Notes: generated by a model not told the origin, from the sequence alone. Shown: positions 16,736 through 25,122, counted from the first letter of the stretch. The stretch: DNA of 64,000 nucleotides from a bacterium (GCA_029009095.1 JAQXJT010000041.1:60062-124061), one strand, 5' to 3'. Translations and numbers: made by a program.

Positions 16736-18172
16736 TCAGTAGGCCACGCCCCAGTAGATCATATGCTTGGCGGCCTTGCCGCAGACGGGGCAAACGTCGC
16801 TCAGATGCTCCTGCTCGAAGGGGATGCAGCGGCTGGACATACCGGCCACTTCCTTCATCTTCATCTCGCACTCGAGATCGCCGCACCACATGGTCTTGAT
16901 AAATCCGCCATTTTCCTCCTGGAGCCTGGCCGCCTCCTCCAGGGAGTAGGCGGGGAAGATGTGGCTGTCCAGATTGGCCTTGGCCTTTTCGTACAGACCC
17001 TTCTGCACCTCCTCCAGCAGCGCGGGAATGGCGTTCTCCAGCTCGTCCAGGGAGAGGAAAACCTTTTCCCTGTTGTCGCGCCGCACTGCCACGCACTGGT
17101 TGTTCTCCATGTCCTTGGGGCCGATCTCAATGCGCAGAGGCACGCCCTTCATCTCCCAGTTGGCGAACTTCCAGCCGGGGGAGTTGTCGGAGAAGTCACC
17201 CTTCACCCGGACGCCAGCCTTTTTCAGCCGTTCCACCAGCTCCTCGGCCTTCTCGGTGACGCCCGCCTTGTGGGCGGCGATGGGCAGCACGATGACCTGA
17301 ATGGGAGCGATATGGGGGGGCAGCACCAGACCGTTGTTGTCGCCGTGGGTCATGATGATGCCGCCGATGATGCGGGTGGACATGCCCCAGCTGGTCTGGT
17401 GGGGGTAGGTCTTCTGGTTGTTCCTGTCGGAAAAACTGATGTCAAAGGCCCGGGTAAAGCCGTCGCCAAAGTAATGACTGGTGCCGCTCTGGAGGGCCTT
17501 GTGGTCGTGCATCATGCACTCGATGGTGTAGGTGTTCTCCGCCCCGGCAAACTTCTCCTTGTCGGTCTTGTTGCCGCGGATGACGGGCATGGCCAGCTCC
17601 TTCTCGCAGCAGTCGGCATAGACCTCCAGCATCTGCAGCGTCTCTTCCCTGGCCTCCTCGGCCGTGGCGTGAATGGTGTGACCCTCCTGCCAGAGGAACT
17701 CGCGGCCCCGGAGGAAGGGGCGGGTGGTCTTTTCCCAGCGGAGCACGCTGCACCACTGGTTGTATTTCATGGGCAGATCCCGCCAGGAGTGCACCACATG
17801 GCTCCAATGGTCGCAGAACAGCGTCTCCGAGGTGGGGCGGATGCACAGCCGCTCGGGCAGCTCCTCGCTGCCGCCGCAGGTGACCCAGGCGCACTCGGGG
17901 GCGAAGCCCTGCACGTGATCCTTCTCCTTTTGCAGCAGGGACTCGGGGATCAGCATGGGCATGGACACGTTCTCATGCCCCAGCTCCTTAAACCGCCCGT
18001 CCAGATACTTCTGGATGTTTTCCCATATGGCGTAGCCGTAGGGCCGCAGGATGAAAAGCCCCTTCACGCCGCTGTAGTCCACCAGCTCCGCCTTTACGCA
18101 CACATCGGTGAACCACTGGGCAAAGTCCACCTCCATGTCGGTGATCTGTTCCACTTTCTTCTCTTTCGCCAT
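16736..18172 (-). CDS. proS: Proline--tRNA ligase (short, archaeal/eukaryotic-type)
   Basis: Class II synthetase charging tRNA-Pro, 478 residues, the length of the type without the bacterial editing insertion. Motif 2/3 segments are visible: '[19 protein letters not shown]', '[27 protein letters not shown]', and '[19 protein letters not shown]'. The C-terminal zinc-like domain has paired cysteines (CGDLEC and [18 protein letters not shown] end) and ends with Tyr as in this class. AAAGGAGA upstream selects ATG 18172. Transcribed from a consensus promoter that shares a palindrome with the divergent neighbour. Confidence 0.95.
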   Translation of the reverse strand: MAKEKKVEQITDMEVDFAQWFTDVCVKAELVDYSGVKGLFILRPYGYAIWENIQKYLDGRFKELGHENVSMPMLIPESLLQKEKDHVQGFAPECAWVTCGGSEELPERLCIRPTSETLFCDHWSHVVHSWRDLPMKYNQWCSVLRWEKTTRPFLRGREFLWQEGHTIHATAEEAREETLQMLEVYADCCEKELAMPVIRGNKTDKEKFAGAENTYTIECMMHDHKALQSGTSHYFGDGFTRAFDISFSDRNNQKTYPHQTSWGMSTRIIGGIIMTHGDNNGLVLPPHIAPIQVIVLPIAAHKAGVTEKAEELVERLKKAGVRVKGDFSDNSPGWKFANWEMKGVPLRIEIGPKDMENNQCVAVRRDNREKVFLSLDELENAIPALLEEVQKGLYEKAKANLDSHIFPAYSLEEAARLQEENGGFIKTMWCGDLECEMKMKEVAGMSSRCIPFEQEHLSDVCPVCGKAAKHMIYWGVAY

Positions 18173-18230
18173 TTTTGTTCTCCTTTTCATAACGTCAGGG
18201 GCCTTCCCCCGCCGCGGAATAATTAGAGTT

Positions 18231-18259
18231 ATTGTAAGATAAGAAATATTGCTTGTCAA
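18231..18259 (-). promoter_or_regulatory. Predicted sigma-A promoter of proS
   Basis: Minus-strand TTGACA (18259-18254) and TACAAT (18236-18231) with a 17-base spacer. The -35 box forms one arm of the palindrome at 18253-18270. Confidence 0.8.
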
Positions 18260-18270
18260 GTGCTTGACAA
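18253..18270. repeat. Palindrome holding both -35 boxes of divergent promoters
   Basis: TTGTCAAG-TG-CTTGACAA: perfect 8-base arms around two bases. Each arm contains a TTGACA -35 hexamer, one facing proS and one facing the HAAS-like gene. It could simply be two back-to-back promoters or also be an operator. Confidence 0.85.
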
Positions 18271-18292
18271 CGAAGGGCGGGGTGTGTAAGAT
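18264..18292 (+). promoter_or_regulatory. Predicted sigma-A promoter of the HAAS-like gene
   Basis: TTGACA (18264-18269), 17-base spacer, TAAGAT (18287-18292). Expected start of transcription near 18299, about 20 bases before the Shine-Dalgarno site GGGGAGG. Confidence 0.75.
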
Positions 18293-18325
18293 AATAACAA
18301 AAAGTTACAAATACACTCTGGGGAG

Positions 18326-19306
18326 GTGTTCCTCACGGATCGAAATAAATTTCTTCTGGAAATGAAAGCGTTGCTTTCGTTCATGGATGCGGAGGACAGA
18401 GAGCAGGCGCTGCGCTATTACGAGAGGCTGTTTGAACTGGCCGGGGAGGACGGCGAGGAGGGCCTTCTGGATGACTTCGGCTCGCCGCTTCGCCAGGTTT
18501 TGCATCTGGAAAAGCGCTACAGGGAGCGGCAGGAGAGCGGGATGCCCCTCTTTGACGAGGAGGAATTCCCCGCCGGAGAGGCCGCGGAGCCGGAGCAGCC
18601 GGCGGAGGAACCGGCGGACGCTCTTTCCGGGGAGGATGCGCCCTCCGCGGAGGAGAACGGGGGCGGAGAAGAACCGGCGGAGACCGGGGAAATCGCAGAA
18701 GCGGCAGACGCCGCAGAGGAAGTCCCGCCGCCCCAGGAGTCTTTGCCCGGAGAAGAGACCGTCCCCGCTGCCGCGGAAGCGGAGGGGGAGACGGAGGAGG
18801 GCGAGACTTTCGCTCCCTACGACGAGCTGCCCTCCCAGGTGCTCTCCGACGCCGCCGGGGAGATGCTCGCTGAGATCGACTTCGGCGCGGAGGAGGAGCC
18901 CATCCCGGCGGAAACGCGGGAGGAAGAGCTGCCCCGTGCGGAAGCGGAGGCGGAGTCCGCCGGGGAAAAGACCTCCGGGGCCCGGGTGGCGGCTGCGGTA
19001 CTGCTCTCGCCGCTCATGGTCTTGCTGGCGGCGGCAGGCGTGCTGCTCACCTTTGCGCTCTCCGCCATTCCCCTGGCGCTGTGCGCCCTGTTTGGCGCGG
19101 CCAGTCTCTATCTGGCGCTCTACGCTGTCACCTCCATGCCGTATCTGCCGGACATGCTCCTTGTGCTGGGCGTGGCCGTGGGTCTGCTGGCTGCCACCGT
19201 GTTCTTCCTTTGGGGGGGACTGACCCTGCTGAGCGGCGGCATCGGGAAAACCATTCGTTTGATCGCCACTCTGTACGGACGGGTGCTGGGGAAGGGAGGA
19301 AAGTGA
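18326..19306 (+). CDS. HAAS/DUF1700-like membrane protein with acidic linker
   Basis: About 326 residues. The N-terminal 60 residues resemble the HAAS (DUF1700) helical domain: 'MKALLSFMDAEDREQALRYY' with the E-AL-YYE pattern. Then follows about 150 residues that are mostly Glu, Ala and Pro, and a C-terminal block of three to four membrane segments. The start is uncertain. GTG 18326 overlaps the only good Shine-Dalgarno sequence (18320-18326); ATG 18362 has a weak site and trims the domain; ACG 18335 is correctly spaced. HAAS proteins often act with PadR regulators or DUF4097 proteins; here only a 63-codon partner follows. Function unknown. Confidence 0.72.
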   Translation: MFLTDRNKFLLEMKALLSFMDAEDREQALRYYERLFELAGEDGEEGLLDDFGSPLRQVLHLEKRYRERQESGMPLFDEEEFPAGEAAEPEQPAEEPADALSGEDAPSAEENGGGEEPAETGEIAEAADAAEEVPPPQESLPGEETVPAAAEAEGETEEGETFAPYDELPSQVLSDAAGEMLAEIDFGAEEEPIPAETREEELPRAEAEAESAGEKTSGARVAAAVLLSPLMVLLAAAGVLLTFALSAIPLALCALFGAASLYLALYAVTSMPYLPDMLLVLGVAVGLLAATVFFLWGGLTLLSGGIGKTIRLIATLYGRVLGKGGK

Positions 19307-19309
19307 GCC

Positions 19310-19501
19310 ATGCGTAAAATGTATCGTTTCGTGCTGTCGGTCTGTGTGATTTTGCTGGTGTTCGGCGCTGCCCTCGGCGGCGTGGGACTGCTCACCGGGG
19401 GCAGCTTCTCCCGGATCCTCCAGACCACGGATATCGCGGATATGACCAAGTTTTTCTCCTATGAGCAGATCCAGGGCGTGGTCTATTTCCTCTTCCCGTG
19501 A
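19310..19501 (+). CDS. Small membrane protein, possible remnant of a DUF4097-type partner
   Basis: A 63-residue protein beginning 3 bases after the preceding stop, with GGAGGAAAG-type ribosome site inside the end of that gene. One membrane segment (about residues 7-30, with 'FGAALGGVGLLTGGSF') and a 30-residue polar tail. The N-terminus looks like that of longer DUF4097-type membrane proteins that usually follow HAAS genes, but the adhesin-like domain is absent. It may be a genuine small partner or a truncated gene. An intrinsic terminator begins 9 bases after the stop. Confidence 0.6.
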   Translation: MRKMYRFVLSVCVILLVFGAALGGVGLLTGGSFSRILQTTDIADMTKFFSYEQIQGVVYFLFP

Positions 19502-19510
19502 ACGGGCGTC

Positions 19511-19544
19511 AAAAATCCCCTTCGGCTGAGCCGGAGGGGATTTT
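19511..19544. terminator. Bidirectional terminator between the 63-codon gene and bofA
   Basis: Arms AAATCCCCTTCGGCT / AGCCGGAGGGGATTT around a short loop, with A and T tracts on either side. Serves both convergent genes. Confidence 0.88.
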
Positions 19545-19547
19545 CCG

Positions 19548-19808
19548 TTAGATCAGGTATTGGAAGATCAGCAACAGCAGCACGCCCGGCACGCCGAGAA
19601 CGCCGGTGACAATGGCGTTGAACCAGGTGAGTTCCAGCGAAATGCCCAGGGAAGCGCCAAAGAAGTTCAGCAGAAAGAGCGCCGCAAAACCGACCAGCGC
19701 GTGCAGCAACAGCTTCACCGCCCAGCGAAGCGGAGCGCTGAAGATCTTCAGCACCGCCAGCAGCAGAAGGATGCCCAGCACGGGCAGCAGCAGAGACGAG
19801 ATATCCAA
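19548..19808 (-). CDS. bofA: BofA-family pro-sigma-K processing inhibitor / SigmaK-factor checkpoint protein
   Basis: An 86-residue protein made of two to three hydrophobic segments. The 'RWAVKLLLHALVGFAALFLLNFFG' stretch and the 'LTWFNAIVTGVLGVPGVLLLL' C-terminal stretch (in parts) are typical of BofA: Asn and Gly-x-x-Gly-Val-Pro-Gly. In Bacillus BofA holds the SpoIVFB protease inactive until the forespore signal. TTG 19808 is chosen because GGAGGT lies 5 bases upstream; the frame remains open further but without a ribosome site. No spoIVFB is in this window. Confidence 0.82.
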   Translation of the reverse strand: MDISSLLLPVLGILLLLAVLKIFSAPLRWAVKLLLHALVGFAALFLLNFFGASLGISLELTWFNAIVTGVLGVPGVLLLLIFQYLI

Positions 19809-19854
19809 AGAAAGACCTCCGTTTTTTCGCCCTCCCCCGGTGGGGAAGGACAGC

Positions 19855-19883
19855 TTGCATTTTTGGGATGGATGCATTATACT
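19855..19883 (+). promoter_or_regulatory. Predicted sigma-A promoter of the topoisomerase operon
   Basis: TTGCAT (19855-19860), 17-base spacer, TATACT (19878-19883), with the start expected near 19890, about 48 bases before the first gene. Confidence 0.65.
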
Positions 19884-19937
19884 AAATAATTGGCTCATTG
19901 ACAAGGGCCTTACAACAACTGGCATTGAGGTATGAAC

Positions 19938-21917
19938 ATGGCTGAAACTTCTCCCAACTACGGCAACGACAGCATCTCCCAGCTCAAGGGCGCGGACCGG
20001 GTACGCAAGCGCCCGGGCGTGATCTTCGGCTCCGACGGGCTGGAGGGCTGTGAGCACGCGGTTTTTGAAATACTCTCCAACTCCATCGACGAGGCCCGGG
20101 GCGGCGCGGGGAAACTGATCACCGTGACGCGCTTTCTCGACCAGTCCATCGAGGTGGAGGACTTTGGCCGGGGCTGCCCGGTGGACTACAACCCCAAGGA
20201 GAAGTGCTACAACTGGGAGCTGGTGTTCTGCGAGCTCTATGCCGGCGGCAAGTACGACAACGCCGAGGGCTCCGACTATGAGTATTCTCTGGGTCTTAAC
20301 GGTCTGGGCACCTGCGCCACCCAGTACGCCTCCGAGTATATGGACGCCACGGTCTGGCGGGACGGCTTCAAGTACAGTCTCCATTTTGAAAAGGGCAAGA
20401 TCAAGGGCAGGATGAAGAAGGAGCCCACCGACCGGAAGCCCACCGGCACCACCATCCGCTGGAAGCCCGACCGGGAGGTATTCACGGACATCAATGTGCC
20501 CGCCGAGTACTTTCTGGATACCATGCGCCGTCAGGCGGTGGTCAACGCGGGCGTCACGTTTCGCTTCAGGAATGAGCGGCCCGGCGGCTTTGAAACCACG
20601 GAGTTTTTTTATGAGCACGGCATTGAGGACTATGTGGCCGAGCTGGTGGGGGATCAGGGCCTGACCGCCCCGCGCTACATTGAGTCGGAGCGCCGGGGCC
20701 GTGACCGGGAGGACAAGAGCGAATACAAGGTCAGTATGTCCGCGGCCTTCTGTTTCTCCAACGCCGTCAACCGCATCGAGTATTACCACAACTCTTCCTG
20801 GCTTGAGCACGGTGGCGCCCCGGAGAAGGCCGTCAGGACCGCCTTTGTCTACGCCATCGACGCCTATATCAAAAAAGCGGGCAAGTACCAGAAAGGGGAG
20901 AGCAAGATCTCCTTCCCGGACGTGGCCGACTGTCTGCTGCTGATCACCAACTGCTTCTCCACCCAGACCTCCTACGAAAACCAGACCAAAAAGGCCATCA
21001 CCAACCGCTTCATCCAGGAGGCCATGACGGATTTCTTCAAGGAGAAGCTGGAGATCTATTTCATCGAGAACAAGGCCGAGGCTGACCGCATCGCCGACCA
21101 GGTGCTGATCAACAAGCGCAGCCGGGAGCAGGCGGAGAAGGCCCGCGTCACCATCAAGAAGAAGCTCACCGGCAATGTGGATCTGGCCAACCGGGTGCAG
21201 AAGTTCGTGGACTGCCGCAGCAAGGATGTGGAGAAGCGCGAGATCTATATCGTGGAGGGAGACAGCGCACTGGGCGCCTGCAAGCAGTCCCGGGACGCGG
21301 AGTTCCAGGGGCTCATGCCCGTCCGCGGCAAGATCCTCAACTGTCTCAAAGCCGACTACTCCCGCATCTTCAAGAGCGAGATCATCACCGATCTGCTGAA
21401 AGTGCTGGGCTGCGGGGTGGAGGTGGAGAAGCACGGCAAGGAGCTCAACTCCTTCGATCTGGCCAGCCTCCGTTGGAGCAAGGTCATCATCTGCACCGAT
21501 GCGGATGTGGACGGCTATCAGATCCGCACCCTGATTCTGCTGATGATCTGGCGGCTCTGCCCCACGCTCATCCGGGAGGGCTATGTCTACATCGCCGAAA
21601 CGCCCCTCTATGAGATCATCCACCGGGACAAGACCTGGTTTGCCTACACGGACAAGGAGAAAAACGACATCCTCGCGGAGCTGGGCAGCGGCAAGGTGAC
21701 CATCAACCGCAGCAAGGGTCTCGGCGAGAACGACCCGGATATGATGTGGCTGACCACCATGAACCCCGAGACCCGCCGTCTCACCCGGGTGATGCCCGAG
21801 GACATGGAGCGGACGGCGCAGGTCTTTGATCTGCTGCTGGGAGACAATCTCAGCGGACGAAAGGAATACATTGCAGAGAACGGGCATCTCTATCTGGAGA
21901 TGGCGGATCTCTCCTGA
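19938..21917 (+). CDS. Type IIA DNA topoisomerase B subunit (ParE/GyrB-like, divergent)
   Basis: A 659-residue ATPase/Toprim subunit. GHKL motifs: 'EILSNSIDEA' (about 44-53), 'EDFGRGCPVD' and 'GLNGLGTCA' near 119. The Toprim domain has 'VEGDSALGACKQ' (Glu about 440) and 'CTDADVDGYQIRTLIL' (Asp 521/523), with PVRGKILN between. Canonical GyrB/ParE read EGDSAGGSAKQ and DADVDGAHIRTL, so this belongs to a separate clade that I associate with Clostridia. ATG 19938 (MAET) is better spaced from GAGG than ATG 19932. Forms an operon with the A subunit 14 bases downstream. Probably decatenates or relaxes DNA. Confidence 0.88.
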   Translation: MAETSPNYGNDSISQLKGADRVRKRPGVIFGSDGLEGCEHAVFEILSNSIDEARGGAGKLITVTRFLDQSIEVEDFGRGCPVDYNPKEKCYNWELVFCELYAGGKYDNAEGSDYEYSLGLNGLGTCATQYASEYMDATVWRDGFKYSLHFEKGKIKGRMKKEPTDRKPTGTTIRWKPDREVFTDINVPAEYFLDTMRRQAVVNAGVTFRFRNERPGGFETTEFFYEHGIEDYVAELVGDQGLTAPRYIESERRGRDREDKSEYKVSMSAAFCFSNAVNRIEYYHNSSWLEHGGAPEKAVRTAFVYAIDAYIKKAGKYQKGESKISFPDVADCLLLITNCFSTQTSYENQTKKAITNRFIQEAMTDFFKEKLEIYFIENKAEADRIADQVLINKRSREQAEKARVTIKKKLTGNVDLANRVQKFVDCRSKDVEKREIYIVEGDSALGACKQSRDAEFQGLMPVRGKILNCLKADYSRIFKSEIITDLLKVLGCGVEVEKHGKELNSFDLASLRWSKVIICTDADVDGYQIRTLILLMIWRLCPTLIREGYVYIAETPLYEIIHRDKTWFAYTDKEKNDILAELGSGKVTINRSKGLGENDPDMMWLTTMNPETRRLTRVMPEDMERTAQVFDLLLGDNLSGRKEYIAENGHLYLEMADLS

Positions 21918-21931
21918 TTTGAGGGAAACCA

Positions 21932-24181
21932 ATGGCAAGAAAAAAGGAAAAGGAAGTCTCCTCCCACGCCAGCGCCGCGGAGCAGAACGTCATGGGCCTG
22001 CACTCGGAGACCACCGAGCAGCCCATCACCGACGTGCTGTTCCAGAATTATATGCCCTACTCCATGAGCGTCATCGTCTCCCGGGCCATCCCGGAGATCG
22101 ACGGGTTCAAGCCCAGCCACCGGAAGCTCCTGTACACCATGTACAAGATGGGCCTGCTGACAGGCAGCCGCACCAAGTCCGCCAACATCGTGGGGCAGAC
22201 CATGCGCCTGAACCCCCACGGCGACGCGGCCATCTATGAGACCATGGTGCGTCTCTCCAAGGGCTGTGAAGCGCTGTTGGTGCCCTTCGTGGACTCCAAG
22301 GGCAACTTCGGCAAGGTCTATTCCCGGGACATGGCCTATGCCGCCTCCCGCTATACCGAGGCGAAGCTCGCGCCCATCTGCGCCGAGCTCTTCCGGGACA
22401 TTGACAAAGACGCCGTGGACATGGTGGACAACTACGACGGCTCCATGAAGGAGCCCACCCTGCTTCCCACCACCTTTCCCAATGTGCTGGTCTCCTCCAA
22501 CATGGGCATCGCCGTGGGCATGGCCTCCAACATTTGCAGCTTTAACCTCCACGAGGTCTGCGAGACCGCCATCGCCCTGCTGAAAGACCCCGAGCACAAC
22601 ATTCTCTCCACCCTGCCCGGCCCGGATTTCCCCACCGGCGGTGAGATCCTCTGCGACCCCGCCGCGCTGGAGGAGGTCTATAAAACCGGCCGGGGCAGTA
22701 TCAGGATCCGCGCCCGCTGGCGCTTTCTGCCCAAGGAGAACATCATCGAGATCTACGAAATTCCCTACACCACCTCTGTGGAGGCCATCATCGACAAGGT
22801 GGCCGAGCTGGTGAAGGCCGGGAAGCTCAAAGAGATCAACGATATGCGCGACGAGACCGACCGGGACGGACTGAAGCTGGCCATGGATCTCAAGCGTGGC
22901 ACCGATCCGGAGAAGCTCATGCAGAAGCTTTTCCGCATGACGCCGCTGCAGGACAGCTTCGGCTGCAACTTCAACATTCTGCTGGGCGGCTTCCCCAAAG
23001 TCTGCGGCGTGGAGGAGATCTTCCGGGAGTGGACGGCCTGGCGGGAGGATTGCGTCCGCCGCAGGGTGTATTTCGACCTGGGGAAGAAGAAGGAAAAGCT
23101 CCATCTGCTCTACGGCCTCAAGGAGATCCTGCTGGACATCGACAAGGCCATCGCTCTCATCCGGGAGACGGAGCGGGAGGACGAGGTGGTGCCCAACCTC
23201 ATGGCTGGCTTCGGCATTGACCAGACCCAGGCCGAATATGTGGCCGAGATCAAGCTCAGGAACATCAACCGCGAATACATTCTCCGCCGTCTGGACGAGT
23301 GCAGCGATCTGGAAAAAGACATCGCCGAGCTGGAGGACACGCTGGCCAAGAGGAAAAAGCTCCGGGCCATCATCATCCGGGAGCTGGAGGAGATCATCCG
23401 GAAGTACCCCTGCCCCCGGCGCAGCCAGCTCGTCTACGATTTTGAAACCGAGAGCGCGGTGGAGGACGACCCGGTGGAGCGCTACAGCGTGACGCTCTTC
23501 CTCTCCCGGGAGGGTTATTTCAAGAAGATCACCCCCCAGTCCCTGCGCATGAGCAGCGAACAGAAGTACAAGGAGGACGACGCTCTCCTCCGCTCCGTGG
23601 AGACGGACAACAGCGCGGAGATCCTGTTCTTCACCGACCATCAGCAGGTCTACCGCTGCCGTGCCGCCGACTTCGCGGACACCAAGGCCAGCGTGCTGGG
23701 CGTCTACCTGCCCTCCCAGCTCCAGATGGACGAGGGGGAGAACGTGGTGGACATGGTGCTCCCGGGGGACTACAGCGGCTCTCTGCTCTTCTTCTTTGCC
23801 AACGGCAAATGCGCCCGGGTGCCCCTGAGCGCCTATGTGACAAAGACCAACCGCAAGCGCCTCACCGGCGCTTACAGCGATAAAAGCCCCCTGGTGCGTA
23901 TCCTGCCGCTGACCGGGGAGCGCAACTGCGCGGTCTACTCCTCCGATGGCCGGGCGCTCGTCTTCCAAAGCGCCCAGGTACCGCCCAAGCCCACCCGCAC
24001 CACCCAGGGCGTGGCGGTTCTGACCCCCAAGCCCCGCCACGCGCTCTCCGGGGCCGGGTTCCTCGAGGACACCCCCATCAAGAATGTGTCCCGCTACCGT
24101 GTCCGTGCGATCCCCGCCGTGGGCGCTCTGCTGAAGGAGGAGGACAGGGGAGAGGTACAAATGGACCTGTTGGAGGAGTAG
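21932..24181 (+). CDS. Type IIA DNA topoisomerase A subunit (ParC/GyrA-like, divergent)
   Basis: A 749-residue breakage-reunion subunit. 'RAIPEIDGFKPSHRKLLYTMYKMGL' region (in parts), then 'AYAASRYTEAKLAPI' with catalytic Tyr about 141, 'NYDGSMKEPTLLPTTFPNVLV' and 'GIAVGMASNICSFNL' are all ParC/GyrA hallmarks. After about residue 500 there is a beta-propeller-like C-terminal domain without a clear GyrA box (QRRGG), arguing for topoisomerase IV-like activity. Usual gyrA would be longer. Together with the preceding B subunit it forms an A2B2 enzyme. Confidence 0.88.
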   Translation: MARKKEKEVSSHASAAEQNVMGLHSETTEQPITDVLFQNYMPYSMSVIVSRAIPEIDGFKPSHRKLLYTMYKMGLLTGSRTKSANIVGQTMRLNPHGDAAIYETMVRLSKGCEALLVPFVDSKGNFGKVYSRDMAYAASRYTEAKLAPICAELFRDIDKDAVDMVDNYDGSMKEPTLLPTTFPNVLVSSNMGIAVGMASNICSFNLHEVCETAIALLKDPEHNILSTLPGPDFPTGGEILCDPAALEEVYKTGRGSIRIRARWRFLPKENIIEIYEIPYTTSVEAIIDKVAELVKAGKLKEINDMRDETDRDGLKLAMDLKRGTDPEKLMQKLFRMTPLQDSFGCNFNILLGGFPKVCGVEEIFREWTAWREDCVRRRVYFDLGKKKEKLHLLYGLKEILLDIDKAIALIRETEREDEVVPNLMAGFGIDQTQAEYVAEIKLRNINREYILRRLDECSDLEKDIAELEDTLAKRKKLRAIIIRELEEIIRKYPCPRRSQLVYDFETESAVEDDPVERYSVTLFLSREGYFKKITPQSLRMSSEQKYKEDDALLRSVETDNSAEILFFTDHQQVYRCRAADFADTKASVLGVYLPSQLQMDEGENVVDMVLPGDYSGSLLFFFANGKCARVPLSAYVTKTNRKRLTGAYSDKSPLVRILPLTGERNCAVYSSDGRALVFQSAQVPPKPTRTTQGVAVLTPKPRHALSGAGFLEDTPIKNVSRYRVRAIPAVGALLKEEDRGEVQMDLLEE

Positions 24182-24213
24182 GGACTTTTTTCCTGTTTTT
24201 TTCAGATTAAGCC

Positions 24214-24241
24214 TTGACATTTTTCGCGCTTCTGCTATAAT
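24214..24241 (+). promoter_or_regulatory. Predicted sigma-A promoter of tRNA-Gly
   Basis: Perfect TTGACA (24214-24219) and perfect TATAAT (24236-24241), 16-base spacer, ending 17 bases before the tRNA 5' end. Confidence 0.85.
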
Positions 24242-24258
24242 GACTCCTGCGTTCAGAT

Positions 24259-24334
24259 GCGGGCATAGCTCATTTGGCAGAGCGCCACCTTGCCAAGGTG
24301 GAGGTAGCGAGTTCGAATCTCGTTGCCCGCTCCA
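24259..24334 (+). tRNA. tRNA-Gly (GCC anticodon), CCA encoded
   Basis: A 76-base cloverleaf: acceptor arms GCGGGCA (24259-24265) and TGCCCGC (24324-24330), discriminator T and encoded CCA (24332-24334); D arm AGCTCATTTGGCAGAGC; anticodon stem-loop CCACCTTGCCAAGGTGG with GCC in the loop; T loop GTTCGAATC. Single tRNA with its own consensus promoter and a following hairpin. Confidence 0.97.
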
Positions 24335-24336
24335 CA

Positions 24337-24374
24337 CCGCTGCGGATCGGTTTTCGGTCTGCGGCGGTTTTTTT
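24337..24374 (+). terminator. Terminator after tRNA-Gly
   Basis: CCGCTGC pairs with GCGGCGG (one G-U) with an inner weaker stem, followed by seven T. Starts right after the encoded CCA. Confidence 0.6.
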
Positions 24375-24381
24375 ACAGAAA

Positions 24382-24416
24382 ACAGCCTCCCTCTTCCGAG
24401 GGAGGCTGTGCGGTTT
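24382..24416. terminator. Hairpin terminator shared by tRNA-Gly and the SLOG gene
   Basis: Perfect arms ACAGCCTCCCTC / GAGGGAGGCTGT with a 4-base loop. T-rich tails on both strands, so it backs up the tRNA terminator and stops the convergent minus-strand gene. Confidence 0.82.
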
Positions 24417-24495
24417 TTCATGTTTGCAGCGGCCGCGGAGGAGTTTTCTCCGTTCCGCCGCTTGCGTCTTTTCCCCGGCTGTGGTATGATATTCC

Positions 24496-24996
24496 TCACT
24501 CCGGGATGGGGAGCAGGATCATCTCCCGGCTTTTTTTCCGGGCATAGTTGATGGTGTAGAGAGTGCCGCCGCTCTTCTCGTTGTAGCCCACCAGCAGCAC
24601 GTCGCAGCGATCCACCATGTAGCGGTTCCGCTCCAGCATACAGCTCCGGCTGTATTGTTCCTGCACCACAGTCACACGGGCGCAGCGGGACAGGATGCGC
24701 TTGTAGCGCTGCCGCTGCTCCATGGGCCAGCTATCCGCCTGGCCGGGGTAGGGCACGGCGGCCTCCAGCGTGATGTGGGGGTATTTCTCCCGCAGAGCCA
24801 GCACCGCCTCGGCAAAGTAGAGATCGCCGCCCTGGGCCATGCCGCTGATGAAATGTTCCACGCCGCTCTCCACGAGGGACTCCACCACGTCGTACAGGCA
24901 TTTTTTGAACGCCACGCACCGCGCGTCCTGCTCATCGTAGCCCCAGGGCAGCTTCCGGGACCGGTGGCCCGTAAACGCGCATACGCTCTCGCCCAT
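24496..24996 (-). CDS. SLOG-family protein (DUF1273/YpsA-like)
   Basis: A 166-residue Rossmann-like protein beginning with 'CAFTGHRSRKLPWG', then 'HFISGMAQGGDLYFAEAVLALRE', 'AAVPYPGQ' and 'DVLLVGYNEKSGGTLYTINYA'. These GHR and GMAxGxD signatures are those of the DUF1273/SLOG group, related to DprA and LOG nucleotide-binding proteins; YpsA in Bacillus affects cell division. The ligand is unknown. AAAGGAGAG upstream selects ATG 24996. It is divergent from pcrA. Confidence 0.85.
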   Translation of the reverse strand: MGESVCAFTGHRSRKLPWGYDEQDARCVAFKKCLYDVVESLVESGVEHFISGMAQGGDLYFAEAVLALREKYPHITLEAAVPYPGQADSWPMEQRQRYKRILSRCARVTVVQEQYSRSCMLERNRYMVDRCDVLLVGYNEKSGGTLYTINYARKKSREMILLPIPE

Positions 24997-25028
24997 ATCC
25001 CGCTCTCCTTTCAGGAAATCATTTGCAC

Positions 25029-25056
25029 TTGTTTTTTTCGCCGTTCGTGCTATAAT
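25029..25056 (+). promoter_or_regulatory. Predicted sigma-A promoter of pcrA
   Basis: TTGTTT (25029-25034), 16-base spacer, TATAAT (25051-25056). Start expected near 25063, giving a leader of about 70 bases that contains the hairpin at 25092-25122. Confidence 0.65.
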
Positions 25057-25091
25057 AACACCAGACAGAGAAAAAGGAAATACAAACTTGT

Positions 25092-25122
25092 CGTCTGGAG
25101 GTCTCCCTTCAGACGTTTTTTT
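25092..25122 (+). terminator. Intrinsic terminator inside the pcrA leader
   Basis: CGTCTGGAGG / CCTTCAGACG, ten pairs with one G-U, TCTC tetraloop, then seven T ending 12 bases before the pcrA start. It lies between the predicted promoter and the ribosome site, so it should attenuate pcrA. No open frame ends before it on this strand. Confidence 0.8.
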
